Shown: piece after piece, positions 45,589-57,570 of the stretch
How the letters are laid out: the number at the start of each line of letters is the position of its first letter
Position numbering within the stretch: position 1 is the stretch's first letter
DNA from: Euwallacea fornicatus
Taxonomy: Eukaryota > Arthropoda > Insecta > Coleoptera > Curculionidae
NCBI RefSeq assembly: GCF_040115645.1
Contig: NC_089559.1
Location: 2,976,001 to 3,040,000 of the forward strand
DNA length: 64,000 nucleotides
Reading direction: 5' to 3'
Notes under the pieces: generated by a model
What the model was told of the DNA's origin: nothing
The model's database searches: none
The model's input: the letters and a program-made list of their open reading frames with translations, nothing else
Position numbers and translations under genes: made by a program

Positions 45589-48500
45589 TATGTACCAATT
45601 AAAATTGTCAAATAACAAACACTCGATAAAGCAAAATTTCGAAGATCAAAAACGCCTGGAAATAAGCTCAAGTATTTCAAGCTGATAGAAACGTTCGTCT
45701 ATAGCATTTACAGGCACGCCCCTGATTTGCATTAACTTATATATATATTTTTGAAAAATGGGTGGGAAAATAGCGTGAACTTTAAACATTTTCTGATAAA
45801 ACCCATTGGCGTAGATCATAAATGCACCAGAGATGTACGACACATAAGACATACAGCAAATGCTACTTGGAGACATAAACACGCAAATCCATTTTATCTG
45901 AATGGATGTCAATACTTCGTGAGACATCGATTTAGATAAAACTGATTTGCGCATTCATGTCTTCAAGTAGAATTTATTGTATATCTCATGTTGCATACTT
46001 GATGTCTTATGCATCTTTAAAATACGACCATTCCAACAGTTACGAAGAGATTTGCGGAGTTTTAATTTCGATTTTTGTCAGTTTTTCTGTGTTTATTATT
46101 GAACTATTTATAGCTAGAATTACAGTTGAATCTCAACCAGGATTTTCTACCATTTTAAGTAATCTAAGGTTAGTTCAGCTTTCTCATAAATTAACCTTTC
46201 CCTTCCCGCTAGAATTGTGGAAATCTAATACGAAGTTGTTGTAATTGCTTAAAGAGATTCCACCAGCCTGTTCGACTGAATAATGGTTAGAACTTGCTGA
46301 CTAGGTTAAGCGGAACTTGGGCCCAACTAATCATTATGGGAATATGAGGCATTTCCTTCAAGATGTCCTCGAAGGGGGAAATATAAGCGCAAATCAAGAA
46401 CATAATCAGAGACAAAATATTTGAATTTTGGGAGCAAATGCAAGTTAAGTTATGACGATTCGGGATTAAAGCTAGTTTTTCGATAGGTGGTTAAACTGGG
46501 TCAATATCCTATGGAAACTGAAAAAGATAGAAATTTATTTGATCACCCGGTATTGTTTTCCCCTGCGTTTTTACAACGCAAATTGGTCTAATAATAAAGA
46601 TTACTATTAAAATAAACTGCATTGATCTATAATATGCATAATTTCCTAATGGACTATGCATGAATTTACAAAATTAGCTTCATAGATGTTGTATACCAGG
46701 CGGTTTTATTACTGAAAGACATGCGAAGTCGAAACTAATTATTTAGCAAACACTATTATTTTCTGTTTATATAGGTGTAATGGAGAGTAACGCATTTGCC
46801 GGAATTGTCCTGGATATTTTCTCTGGAATATCGTATATTTTCCCAACTGGAAGATCAGGAAAGTACGCAACCACCTACATCCATGCCGTAAATCATATTT
46901 CAGCTTTTGTAGACCATATTTCAGCTTTTGCTTACATATTATTTCCTCATCATTATCAATTTATCATCGACTGATTTACAAATTTATAGGCCCAAAATAC
47001 CCATAGAGCTTCTGCAATTGGAGCTTTAATAATTCAAATTTTACCAAGCTGATTCACTAACGATTGATGGTTGTAATTTATAACATTGTTTATAATCTAA
47101 CCTGATAATGCAATAAAGATTTCCCAGTAATTGCGTAAGAGTTTGCTGAATGCATATGTAGGAAATTTACAATGTAAATTAGTATTTATACCAAATTCTG
47201 GCTTTTAGTAGGGCCCTGACAGCTACGAACTTAATAGGAAAAATTCCTAAACACTTGAAAAATCGGAAAATTAATTTCCCTCAAATATCAAAACAACTGC
47301 GGCTCTTTGTCTTAGAAGTTTCGATATTTTTCATGCAGCTGAATGCAGGAAATTCAAACTTAGATGGATGATACCGAAAAACAGAGAATTTGAAGGAACT
47401 TTGTTTCGAAGGACTTTCAAAGTCCAGAAAACCAGTGTTAAAAGAAGTTCATGTCTCGGGATGATAATAAGTATTCATTTATGCGAGCAAAAAAGATCTC
47501 GGTTGGGCGAAGCAAGAAATAAACCGAAGCCAGCAGGTCATAAAAGCTGTTTATTAATATAAACACTTTAGGTCAGCCTGGTAGTCTGTTTCATTAATTA
47601 ACCGAGCTCTAGACGAATAAACGTCGAAGTTACTTACAGAAAAAGAAACGGTCTTATCAAAGGAGACCAACTGAGCGCTGACATCGTTAGGTGGCAATAG
47701 GGCCTCTTTTAATCAAAACCGAATTGGTAATAACAAGCCCACGTGTCATGTGCGCTATAAAGTAAAGCATCTAATCAGGTAAAGTTAAGAGTTAGTTAAT
47801 CAAGAACTCTTGAAAATTACTATTAACTTGCAAATTAATAGTTTAGCACGCACGCCCTCCAGACCTAACTCCACGTCATTTTTCTTTTCAATAGAAATTT
47901 TGCTAACTGATTGCCCCGATTCTATATAAATCAATAAAAATTCATTCAAATCAATACTATTTTACCTAACCATATTTACCCAAACCTTCACAGACAACAC
48001 ACAACCTGAATGTTGCCAGTTACCGCTATAAACTCACATTCGGTTTCAGAATAAACAGTACATATGTTGTATACATTAACGGGCCGGCTGATTTTCAAAC
48101 TTTTAAACACACCTTTAGTAGCGTCCGGTCTTTCACTGAGCTTTTGTTTATTTGAGTTGCCAAAAGTGCATTAAAGCAATAATGAACTCGTCCAAACGAC
48201 AAAGTGTCCTCGGATGTGCGCTGCTTCTCTTAATCGCTCATATTGATTTGTGTTATGTTAATTTGGAAATTTAGGCCAGTTAGAACACTGTTAATAACCG
48301 ATTAGATGAGTTATCGCTGAATTTTTGGTGCGAGTTGAGTTAGGTATTTGTGAGTGCAGGCTCGAAGTAGTATTTCAATGAAGAAGGTGTATTTTAGGAA
48401 TATTGAAGGTGAACACCTCCTCCTCTTACTCACTCTCCAATTTTCGTCCTCTCCATAGTTAATGATTTCTCAACTGACTTCCTGTTCCGTTGTTCCTTCT

Positions 48501-49910
48501 TTGTTCGTCTCTATTTGGCCTCCTTCCCCTTTATTTCATTTATTTTGTTGTCTCAAGTGACTTGTAAATTCGCCTCAAAGTTTTTGCACTTCTTTGTAAA
48601 TTCATGTTTTTTTTCCTTCATGTCGTCTGTCTTCTTATCGACATAACGGCTTTCTGTAATGTTGTTCTGTGTCTGTTCGCTTTAATTCCTTCGAAAGTCT
48701 GTTTCATTGTTCAATTCTCCGATTTCTTTTCTTTTTTGGTTTTGTGTTTCAACCTTCTCCTGACTGCATTCATTATTTACTCCTCTGTCATTCATCCTGT
48801 CTCTTTCTCATCCAACCTGAGCGTTGAAAACTGCAAATAATCTATAAACTTACTGCTTATTATTGTACCTGAGTCGAATAATATTATTAGTGTTGATTAA
48901 CAGTTCGAGAAAGGTATACATTTAGCCAATTCGAAATTCCAAAGATGTGCCCTATGCCCTTCGAATTTCATACACGAGTTGCCTCGAATCTAACACGCGA
49001 CCTGGAAGGGCCTGGCAATTTACGAAAGGCCTAAAGCTATAGTTCATTGCCAGCTCGAAAATAAAGGATTGAGGCCTGGGATAATTGTAATGGGGTATAA
49101 CCTTCTTGTTTGCTTTCAGCTTCACCTTCACCTGATTTTGTATATTTAGCCATAAGCATCTTGTTACCTGAATTTTTTATGTGGCCCTTTCCCAATATTT
49201 ATTTTGAGGGTAAGAAGTGAATTTCTCATTTCAGGCACCCCTTTCCACGACTCGTGATTTCGAGAGGGAATAGTAATAATTATTACAAACCCTGTGGAGT
49301 ATTCTTTCATTTCCCAAAAAAGAAAAGGGCACCGAAATTCCTTTAATAGAATTAACATGAATTTTTTATTCGCTTTGCTTTTTTCGCATCGGGATAAAGG
49401 ATTAAAGGGAAAAATGTAAGATGAGGGTCTGTTGGATATACCTTTAACGTCTCCAATACACAAAGGGCTTTTATGTGTTATCAGTTGGGTACACTTAGGT
49501 CTATATAGAGTTTATGTACGTACATGTCCCTCCATTATGGACGACAACTTGGAAATGTGTCTTTAATTCGATGAATTTGCGCACTAATACGCATACGCAA
49601 AGTGCACTTTTCACACGATAATCAACATTGATCAGCGAGGATTGCTGCGACCTGCAACTCCAAGGCAGGTTTTTATCAGAAAATCAACATAATTACAGTG
49701 AATTCTTTACTGTCACGTCCAGGAATTTTTGCGCAGCAAAAAAGGCATAAAAGGGCAAAAGAGCAAAATAACTGGAGCATATTTTGCTGGCTTAAATACC
49801 GGAAGGTACAAAGGAAAACGACCTTCATTTACTCGCCCATGTCGGCCCTTATTAAAATATCTTGTCTGTGTGAAAAGTATATGAAAGCTCTAATTTTTTT
49901 TCCCTTTTAG

Positions 49911-50102
49911 ACTCTGAATTGGAAGACCTAGAAACTCCGCCCAGATATCGGCCTGGGAGCATAGATTCCCTTTGCAGGGCGACTAGGTTTACACAAGAGG
50001 AGATCAAACGGATATACAGGGGATTTAAAGCGGAGTGTCCTACAGGGGTAGTGCGGGAGGATACTTTCAAGATGATTTATGCTCAGTTTTTTCCGCAGGG
50101 AG
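49911..50102 (+). CDS. KCNIP: KChIP-like, second coding exon (degenerate EF-hand 1)
   Basis: The first two bases complete the split codon GAC from the previous exon, giving DSELEDLETPPRYRPGSIDS, then LCRATRFTQEEIKRIYRGFK, then AECPTGVVREDTFKMIYAQF and FPQG. This matches the start of the KChIP core: a helix, then EF-hand 1, whose loop carries the Cys-Pro pair that stops it binding calcium in neuronal calcium sensors. The acceptor is TTTTCCCTTTTAG| and the donor GGAG|GTGAGT at 50103, again phase 1; the next codon should begin with G, consistent with the Gly-Asp that normally follows FPQ. EF-hands 2-4 were not found downstream, so they should lie past 64000. Length 192 bp. Confidence 0.9.
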
Positions 50103-52295
50103 GTGAGTAATAGAGTGATTATTGCAAAAAAAATCATTTTTTCTTGAGGTAAAAAAATTGGAAATTTGACTGCGTTAGAAAATTTCTTAAATCGTCATAA
50201 ATTGGAGGATTAAATTAATTATTATTTTCAAGTTAATTTGGGCCATTCAATGTGGTCTATAATCAGTTTAATCATATGACTGCTCTTCAAACATTTGGTA
50301 GGGAAAGGGTGTGGTAGGGGTACTGGACGAAGTTTAGGTCCATGAGGAGATCCTACAAATCTAAAGGAACGAGAGTCGGTGGTCACGTGGAAACCTCACG
50401 AATTGTTTTACCCTAGATGATATTTCGGCTCGAAGGGCGACAAAATGGCATCCACTATCCTTTTTAGTCTAAAATTTTCGCCATTAAAGGTAGAAAACTC
50501 ATGTACACAAACTATTTAATTTTCAGATTTTGCTAAAATTTCCAATTCACATGTGCAATATTTTTTCAATAACTCATTTTAGGCGTTCACATGCAATAAA
50601 TGACAACAGTTTCTGATTGGATAATGCATGCCACCAGTCAAATTAATTCCTGCGATAGTTTTCCATTAAAGTTTCTGCCTACTAACATATAATATCATGC
50701 CAAATTGCCTTCAAAACAAGCTTAAAACATTGTCGGGCTGTGGGCGTGTTAAAACTGAGAAAAATACGTTATTTAATGATTTTCGGAATAGATAAAAGTG
50801 ATTTTCGTAAAAAAATGTTTCTTCACTATTAAAAACGTTTAAATGGAAAAATTCGCGGAGTGACATCGCTTAGTAATCGAGAATCGTCTAGAATATTTAA
50901 TTTTCTGTAAAATTCGATCGATGGAGCTGCAATTTTGGACCTAAACTGACTGTTTGTGAAAATTCCTATTGAGTCAACTTGACATTTTATCAGAAACCCT
51001 TATGTTAAAGGGAGGAGGTACGTGGAGTGGAAAGTTGAAAAGGGTGGACTTGTGAGCGAAGAGGGCTTCTGAGGGTCTAATCGCAGCCCCCCCCCCCCCT
51101 TTACTAATACTCTTAAGAGGCCAATTTGGAAACAATTCCGGTGCATTCCTACAATTTACCAAAGATATTTAACCCGTGTTTTTCAGTGCATTACAACTTC
51201 ACATATGTATATGCACTTATTTACATTCACACAGAATGATCCAAACAACCCAGATAAATTGTATTTTTATTTACCCAAAGCTCTAGCATAAAAATGATAT
51301 TAAATTCCAACTACCAGACATACTTTTACTAACAAATTCCACATCTCTTCAGGTGATCATTTACTTCAAATGTGCTCTTGTATATAATAAAAATCTATGA
51401 CCCACGTAAATGTTTCTCATACGTTTACTGGCACCTTTGAGAAGCTCACTTGAGGGGGCTTTGCGATATAAGTCTTTTAGCAAATTGCTGATTCCAAGTT
51501 TACCTTTCGAAATATTTTAACTTGGAACCGGAGAAAGTTTCACAGGAAAATAAACACATGTCTTTGCAAATTTATTAACATCTGCGCATATTTGATGAAT
51601 TGAATAGGAACGGGTAATTAAATTTGCAAATCAGGTTTCAAATGTTATGTGCCAATCAGGACAAATTTACATGAATCTAAACAATTGCATGGAATTCATG
51701 CATTCACAAGATGAAAATCAAGGGAGAATTTTCCAAGGTAATGTGCTTTCATGCAATATTCCTTCGCCCAGAAACGCAATTACAAACATTCCAATTACGC
51801 TCAAAATAATTTACACCTTAATTACGAGTGCAAATTTCCACTTTTTGAATGCGTGATGAGGAAACTAATATTTGAGCTCCATAATAAACACTTTTCCACC
51901 TATTCATTGTTCTGTTTGACGTGGTAATTACAGAATTCCCACAACAAATGTTTGAATATAATTAAAATGGAGCGGCAAATTCGCTTTGAAAATTTTTCTT
52001 TCAAACAACCTGTAGGGAAAATCTTTAAAAACTGAAAATTTCTTGTGGAAGGTTAAGGATTCTCTAAGAAGCTCCAAGAACTAGCGAGAATTCGATGGTA
52101 ATTGAAAAGCACTGAGGTGGCTCTAAAAATTCCTCAACGATTAGAGAAGACCTCTAAAAATTCTATAATGATTTTCCTCGCGAGACTGTCGAAACTATAT
52201 CAGCAATACAAAGGAAAAACTAATAGAAAAACGGACCGAAAAAATTTTTTGAAGTCCATTGCAAGCTTTGAGTATGTGGTCGACGAACAAATATA
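50103..52295 (+). other. Start of KChIP intron 2; no element recognised
   Basis: Begins with a strong donor GTGAGT. The rest is AT-rich unique DNA, with a run of thirteen C at 51087-51099 and no recognisable exon, transposon or other gene up to the Tc1-like element. Confidence 0.6.
51087..51099. repeat. C13 homopolymer
   Basis: Thirteen consecutive C in an AT-rich intron; length is likely to vary between reads or individuals. Confidence 0.95.
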
Positions 52296-52521
52296 CAGTG
52301 ATGGCAAAATGTAGAGCAACTTTGTTAATTCATTGTTATCTTTCTGTACAAACGAACCCAATATTTTAAATATTTTTACATATATTGCCGTGTTATTTAT
52401 TATTATTATACATGAAAATATTTTGCGTATTACCCTTATAAAGATTTTTGGAAGCAATAAATACCTTTGACCTGGTTGGAAGTGGAGCAACTTACTCTTT
52501 TCTACCATAACATTTGGGTTT

Positions 52522-53842
52522 TTGGGCAGTGTTGTTAAATTTTTTAATTTCCTAAATCTTAAAACTGCCCAATGTTTGCACAATAATTTGAAAGTGAGAG
52601 TTGTGAAAACATGGAAAATTGAGAAAAAGAAAGTTGCCATTGCAAGACGCATCGGCGGTTGGCAAAGTTTGGAAATGTGGAAGCCAAGCAGAAGACAGAT
52701 GGATAAAAAAAAAACCACCGACTTTCAAGACAAACAAATTATAAAATATTCTAAACAACATCCGCTTGCATATTTGCGGGAAATGAAAGCTTCTATCTCA
52801 AAGGAATTGGGAATTGAAATAGCTTCAAGAAACGTACGAAAGAGATTACAAGATACTAGATTAGTTGCCAGAGGACCAGCCAAAAAACCGCTGTGGTCAG
52901 ATAGAAATAGGCGGGTCAGCCTGGAATTTGCCAAAGGCTATACTCACTGGACAGAAAATAAATGGAAAATAGTGATTTGGAGAGACGAATCAAAGTTTAA
53001 TACGTTCCACTCCGATGGTGTTACATTCGTAAGATGACCTACAAATGAAAGATTGAATAAAAAGTCCGCTGTTCCCACGGTAAAGCATGGTGCCCTGTCT
53101 GTTATGGTGTGGGCTTAATTTTAGAGCTTTGGGATGGGTCCTTTGTTGCCAAAAATAAAGGAATAATAATTGACACAGTATTAATTATTTTATTCATAAA
53201 GGTATGAGTATTATAAAAAGAAATTGTTCCCGTTAAGTTGTGCTCATTCGGATGATTGTTGAAGCCGGACTGACTTGTGATGCCGTTTTGCTTAATGATC
53301 ATTCCACTGAAAATAATCAAACAACAACCGCTTTAGATCTGCCGAAATAAATAATCGAACTGAGGTGTTTTAACGTAGTAATCAAAAGGACTTATTTTAA
53401 GTATAATGACTTGAAATTTAATTGTCGTTAGAGTTGTTTTATTCAACATCCTTTAGTCAAAATTGAGGGAACGATGAATTAATTTTCTTACAAAGAAATA
53501 TTAAAGAATCATTTGGTGCTCTATTGTAATCATCACATGTCGGTAAAACACCGGTTCCGGTAGGATAACGATCCAAAATACGCTTCAAAACATGTTCAAA
53601 CTTGGCTTCGTAAAGATAAATTTAACCTTTGGCACTGGCCATCTCAGTCACCGAACTTAAATGCGACTGAAAACTTATGGGAGATCTTAGACCGCAAGAT
53701 TAGAGGGAGATCATACTCCAAACATGAAGAACTCTGCTGAGCCCTCAAAGAAGAATGGGCGAAAATTGATAAAGCTGTTATTGGTAAACTTATCAAATCG
53801 ATGTAATATCGCAGTCTTCATGTCATAGAAAACAAAGAATAA
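52522..53842 (+). pseudogene. Tc1-like transposase (D,D34E), inactivated
   Basis: Continuous from about 52620 to 53037: ARRIGGWQSLEMWKPSRR and KQIIKYSKQHPLAYLREMKA (DNA-binding domain), ELGIEIASRNVRKRLQDTRL, RVSLEFAKGYTHWTENKWK, VIWRDESKFNTFHSDGVTFV (first catalytic Asp), a stop at 53035-53037, then VPTVKHGALSVMVWA. The frame is then interrupted by about 310 bp of foreign DNA. It resumes near 53455 with KIEGTMN, FSYKEILKNHLVLYCNHHM, then DNDPKYASKHVQTWLRKD (second Asp) and WPSQSPNLNATENLWEIL, whose Glu is the last catalytic residue; 34 residues lie between. Ends near 53842. The stops and the insertion disable it. Confidence 0.85.
53146..53456. mobile_element. About 310-bp insert inside the Tc1-like transposase
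   Basis: The transposase frame breaks after GPL (GGTCCTTTG) and resumes after CATCCTTTAG with KIEGTMN. The intervening sequence has no similarity to the protein and both junctions show TCCTTT, which may be a 6-8 bp target-site duplication. The insert has no open frame or clear inverted ends that I could see. Boundaries are uncertain by several bases. Without it the host element would be about 1.5 kb, a normal Tc1 length. Confidence 0.5.
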
Positions 53843-54249
53843 TTTACTAAATATTGAATAATAAAATGATTACAAAGAAATCTTTGTATAATTAAATAAT
53901 AATTGCAAATGTTTTACCGTTGCTCTACTTTTTGCCAATCAAAAAACAATTTTCTTTAATAAATTTTTTTATTACGAAGTTATTGAAAATATTTTTGTAT
54001 GAAATATCAAGCGTATTAATATTAGAATTATTAAAATGTCAAACTCACTGATATTGAAAACATACAATAAAAATTTAAAGAATTGCTCTATTTTTTGTCC
54101 CTACTGTAGTGCAGGAGCCACTCCGAATTTATACAGGATGGGTTGTATGAAAGTATAAATACCAATATCTTGAAAAGTATGCTGGCAAAGGAAAAACCCT
54201 GAAACACGTCAATCATAATATGATACAAATGGCGATTAACACCGACAGC

Positions 54250-54830
54250 CACCAAGAACCAACTTCTACTACCAAACCACCAAATAAATGACAACTCTCT
54301 CTCAATAATAATGGACGGCTACAGGACTGAACCAAGACACCATATAAAGTCCTTAGGGATAAGAACAGACGAGAAACTAAAATTTACTAAACATGTTCAA
54401 CACATAAGAATAGAAATTATTAAAGGAATAAAACACTTTGGAGCTCTCACATAAAAGAACTGTGGCATAAGCATTAAAACAGCAACATTCATTTATAAAT
54501 CTATCTGTAGATCATTGTCGAACTAAGGACACATTTCAGAGCAAATGTATCTGATAAAACTAAAAAACACTTACAGACCATACAATAAATCGCACTCAGA
54601 GTAATTACAAGGTTAAGACGTCCCGAAAACCCCATACACAACCTGTCCATCGAATTCCTCTACAAACGGACACAAATGATAAAGATTACAGAAAGATTGC
54701 GACTTTTACAGGCAAACTGGCAAAACAATTCTCACAACTGAAGTTCTCTGAATCCACTTTGCCTAACAAGGCCCAATGGACAGTCACGCTACAGCTTTTC
54801 CCTATTTCCACGTTCTGGTGTACTTAAATT
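54250..54830 (+). pseudogene. Jockey-like LINE fragment (C-terminal reverse transcriptase region)
   Basis: Plus-strand translation gives IKSLGIRTDEKLKFTKHVQH, where non-LTR elements have KYLGxxxDxxLxFxxHI; then IIKGIKHFGAL, CGISIKTATFIYKSICRSL, and in another frame ALRVITRLRRPENP then NLSIEFLYKRTQMIKITERL. These match the thumb and connection region downstream of the YADD box of Jockey-type reverse transcriptases. Stops and a frame change break it. It interrupts the left arm of copy B. Ends are approximate (about 54245-54950) and no poly-A tail or target duplication was established. Confidence 0.7.
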
Positions 54831-55028
54831 AGGATCTCAGGATTAAGACAACATTGTTACTTTATCAAACGTTACTTCATCACTATTACTCCCGAGCATA
54901 TGGATTCAAGGCACGATAACTATGTGAGCTATAATAATTGTAAAACACACGGGCAGAAATACCGTAGGATCGATAACCTACGATCTTTTTGCTGATAGCA
55001 TTTCTAGTAAGTAAGGATTGAGAATATA

Positions 55029-56507
55029 CACTCAATCAAACTCAATCACCCAGTATTTTACAGAAAGGTATTTTTACTGATTTGTTTTTGCATCCAAATA
55101 AAAAAATGTTGTGTTTATTGATAAACAACGTTTAGTTCAATAACATATCAATGTTAGTACATCGGTAGTATAGACTTTATCAATTTAGAAGTCACCTCTC
55201 AGGTTTTTTCATTTGAATTTTTTGTTTTAAACTGCCTTAAAATGACTTTTGTGGGATTATCTGATGTACAGAGAGGAAAAATAATTACGTTAGTGGAGCT
55301 GGCTATGCCTCGAAGAACTGTTGCCCGCACAGTTGGTGTTTCGCAGGGGGTGATTTCAAAAATTTATTCAAGTCACTTAGAATTAGAAACATTGCAAAAG
55401 AGGCCAAGAAGATGTCGCCAAAACATTACTACAGACCGACAAAACCGATTTTTAGTGCAAATAGCTAGAAGAAATTCAATGGCAACAATTCCAAAGCTTC
55501 AAAGGCAATTTCTACAAGCGACAGAGATACGCGTATCCGTGGAAATAATTAGAAAACGACTTCGAGCTAGAGAATTATTAAGTCGAAGGCCACTAAAAAT
55601 CCTCGAATTGACGAGAAAACATAAACGCGATTGATTAAATTGGTGTTTGCAGCACCAAAATTGGACATTGGACGAATGGCAAAACGTCCTGTTTTCGGAC
55701 GAAACCAGGATTGGTCTTAGATTTGATGATAGGCGATTCCATGTTCGAAGAGGCCCTGGAAGGCAAGTCGGACACAAAAACGGCCCGATATGTCCTGGAA
55801 TATAAAGGGGGAACAGTAACGTTTTGGGGCGGCATAATGATAAGAGAAAAAATTCTCTTAATTCCCATTCGACTCGCCTTAACTGGACAGAGGTACGTAG
55901 ATTTGGTGCTCCAACCAATAATAACAGCTTGGAGAGGTGCTGTTGGAGATAATTTCTTACTTATGCACGACAATGTCCCACCGCATACCAGTAGAGTCGC
56001 GAAAAAAAACCTTGGAAACAGAGGGTATCAGAGTTTTAACATGGCCTGCGCATTCTCCAGACCTGAATCCCGTAGAACATTTATGGGACATGATTAAAAT
56101 AAAGGTTAGAGCTCGTGAACACAATCTGGGAAATACAGAACAACTGATACAAGTAGTTCTTGAAGAACGGAGAAATCTTCCTCAAGAAAAAATTGACGAC
56201 CTTTTAAGGAGCACGCCCCGTCGCATTCGTTCTTGCATTGAAGTTAGGGGTGGAAATACAGATTACTAAAACACGCGGAATGTATATAACTTCATTTATA
56301 ATTTGAATTTCTTATAAATCTTGCTTTTACCAAATGAGAGCGCTTTAGTTTATTTTCGTTATTATATACAGAATTGTTTTTTTTAAATAAATTCGTGCAA
56401 TATAAATATTTTTTGGACCTAATCTTTAAATTTTTCCATCAATAATTTCCACCAAAAATCATTTCTTTGCAAAATACTGGAATATTCCATGTAACTTTAA
56501 TTCAGTG
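55029..56507 (+). mobile_element. Tc1-like element, complete, inserted in copy B
   Basis: TA at 55027-55028, then CACTCAATCAAACTCAATC; the right end, read on the minus strand from 56507, is CACTGAATTAAAGTTACATG, and TA follows at 56508-56509. Further inside both ends share CAGTATTTT(A/G)CA. Length is 1,479 bp, typical of a full Tc1 element. Flanking sequence on both sides aligns with uninterrupted sequence in copy A near 43795-43840, showing a clean insertion at TA. Confidence 0.85.
55242..56269 (+). pseudogene. Tc1-like transposase (D,D34E), inactivated by one stop and two frameshifts
   Basis: Starts ATG 55242. The N-terminal domain reads LSDVQRGKIITLVELAMPRR and TVARTVGVSQGVISKIYSSH, then RPRRCRQNITTDRQNRFL, a second helix-turn-helix, and TRKHKRD with a stop at 55632-55634. 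The same frame continues LNWCLQHQNWTLDEWQNVLF and SDETRIGLRFDDRRFHVRRG (first Asp). A shift near 55800 leads to GGTVTFWGGIMIREKILLIP, then NFLLMHDNVPPHTSRVAKK (second Asp); another shift in the A-run near 56006 gives LTWPAHSPDLNPVEHLWDMI with the catalytic Glu, 34 residues on. It ends at 56269. Only three lesions suggest a fairly young copy. Confidence 0.9.
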
Positions 56508-56544
56508 TATAGAAATATAATAAGTCTCTGTTATTTTTCATACA

Positions 56545-57570
56545 AGTGTGAAAACGATATATGTACATATCTTTGCCGCACATTGATAAAAGTTTCCTAA
56601 AAAATTGCGCTACAGTCAGTAATAAGTCGCTATCTTAACACTTCAATTGGTTCTAGTTAGATTTCAAACACTACAGATTTCAAGTACCCTCACAAGGAAA
56701 AATTCAAGGTTGTGAGGTCGGGCCACCTAGGGGGCCATTCTATCGCTCATCTCCTTGCAGTCCATCTTGCGGGACAATTTTCATCCAACCGCTGTCTAAT
56801 GGTTAAAACAAAATGTGGCGGTGCCCCATCTAGTTGGAATCTTAGTATATTATCGTGCAGTTGTAATTCACCATTTTCGTCCTGCTGACTCTCTTGCTCA
56901 TGGATTATCAATGGTTCAATGGCATTTTCTAAAAGTTCGTGGTAGATTTTACAATTCAATTTACTATCAATAATCAAAAGTATTATGATAGCATCTCCAA
57001 GAATCCCGGTCTAAACTTTCAATTTTTGTGGATATTGAGTGCTTTATTCTCTTATAACATGAGGGTTTCAATCATTCCAGATTCTAAAATTGGGCTTATT
57101 GAAAATACCATTCAACTAAAACGTGTAGTCATCACTGAAGCAAACGTTTAGCACTAGTCGGGGCTGATTGGTAATCAAAACTTGCATCATCTCGCAATAT
57201 TGAATTCGTCGGGCTGGATTATCTTCATTCAATTCGTGATGAATTTGGATTTTGTGTGGATGAAATTTGTGCAATTTTAAAACTTTTCAGACCGATGCTG
57301 TTACTAGTCCGGTTAAAGTAGATGCTTGACGGATAGATAATGATGGATTTCGGACCAATCGTCCGAGAACTTCGACTTTAATAAAACCGTGTAGTATCCT
57401 AGATCGATTTCGTTTTTATCGACTACAAAACCAGTTTTTTCAAGTTTCTGTATTAATTTTGTCACACAGAAAGGATTAATGTTCGTTCCGGGATGTCGTT
57501 GGCGAATTATTTCTGCGATTCAATGTGAAATAAAAACAATTTCAACCCGTTCCGCAATTGAATAAACCAT
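56545..57570 (-). pseudogene. Transposase of copy B, inactivated
   Basis: Start inferred at 57570 by alignment with copy A. The best frame is 56747-56977: IDSKLNCKIYHELLENAIEP, LQLHDNILRFQLDGAPPHFV with the second catalytic Asp intact (lost in copy A), and TIRQRLDENCPARWTARR. Further left come IEWPPR with a stop, PDLTTLNFSL where the last catalytic Asp has become Asn, and YLKSVVFEI. Independent damage in A and B shows that both decayed after insertion. The gene also lies in the intron antisense to KChIP. Confidence 0.75.

Larger units (their letters stand above)
43439..49910 (+). other. KChIP intron 1 (6.47 kb)
   Basis: Starts GTAAAT and ends with a long T-rich tract and AG at 49909-49910. 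It contains the transposon at 43525-45588, beginning less than 100 bp after the donor. From 45589 to 49910 no other element or gene could be recognised apart from a small open frame with a signal-peptide look at 48182-48274, discussed under findings. T-rich hydrophobic frames such as 48604-48840 look like composition artefacts. Confidence 0.75.
52296..54106 (+). mobile_element. Tc1-like element with doubled repeat sites (IR/DR layout)
   Basis: The left end CAGTGATGGCAAAATGTAG follows TA at 52294-52295; the right end, read on the minus strand from 54106, is CAGTAGGGACAAAAAATAG, followed by TA. Both ends share TAGAGCAA just inside. The same site recurs inside each end: GGTTGGAAGTGGAGCAACTT near 52474 on the left, and on the right GGCAAAAAGTAGAGCAAC read on the minus strand at about 53923-53938. 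Each end thus has an outer and inner copy some 160-180 bp apart, the IR/DR arrangement known from Sleeping Beauty-type elements. Length is 1,811 bp, of which about 310 bp is a later insert. Confidence 0.85.

Noticed and set aside
48604..48840. Hydrophobic 78-codon frame resembling a membrane protein or chemoreceptor piece
   Set aside because: The region is T-rich, so Phe, Leu, Cys and Val follow from composition; no receptor motif and no splice context.
52200..52718. 172-codon minus-strand frame
   Set aside because: Lies opposite and across the left end of the Tc1-like element and its transposase; hydrophobic composition follows from T-rich antisense sequence, with no family likeness.
55499..55973. 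Two overlapping minus-strand frames of 139 and 112 codons
   Set aside because: Antisense shadows of the well-supported Tc1-like transposase on the plus strand.
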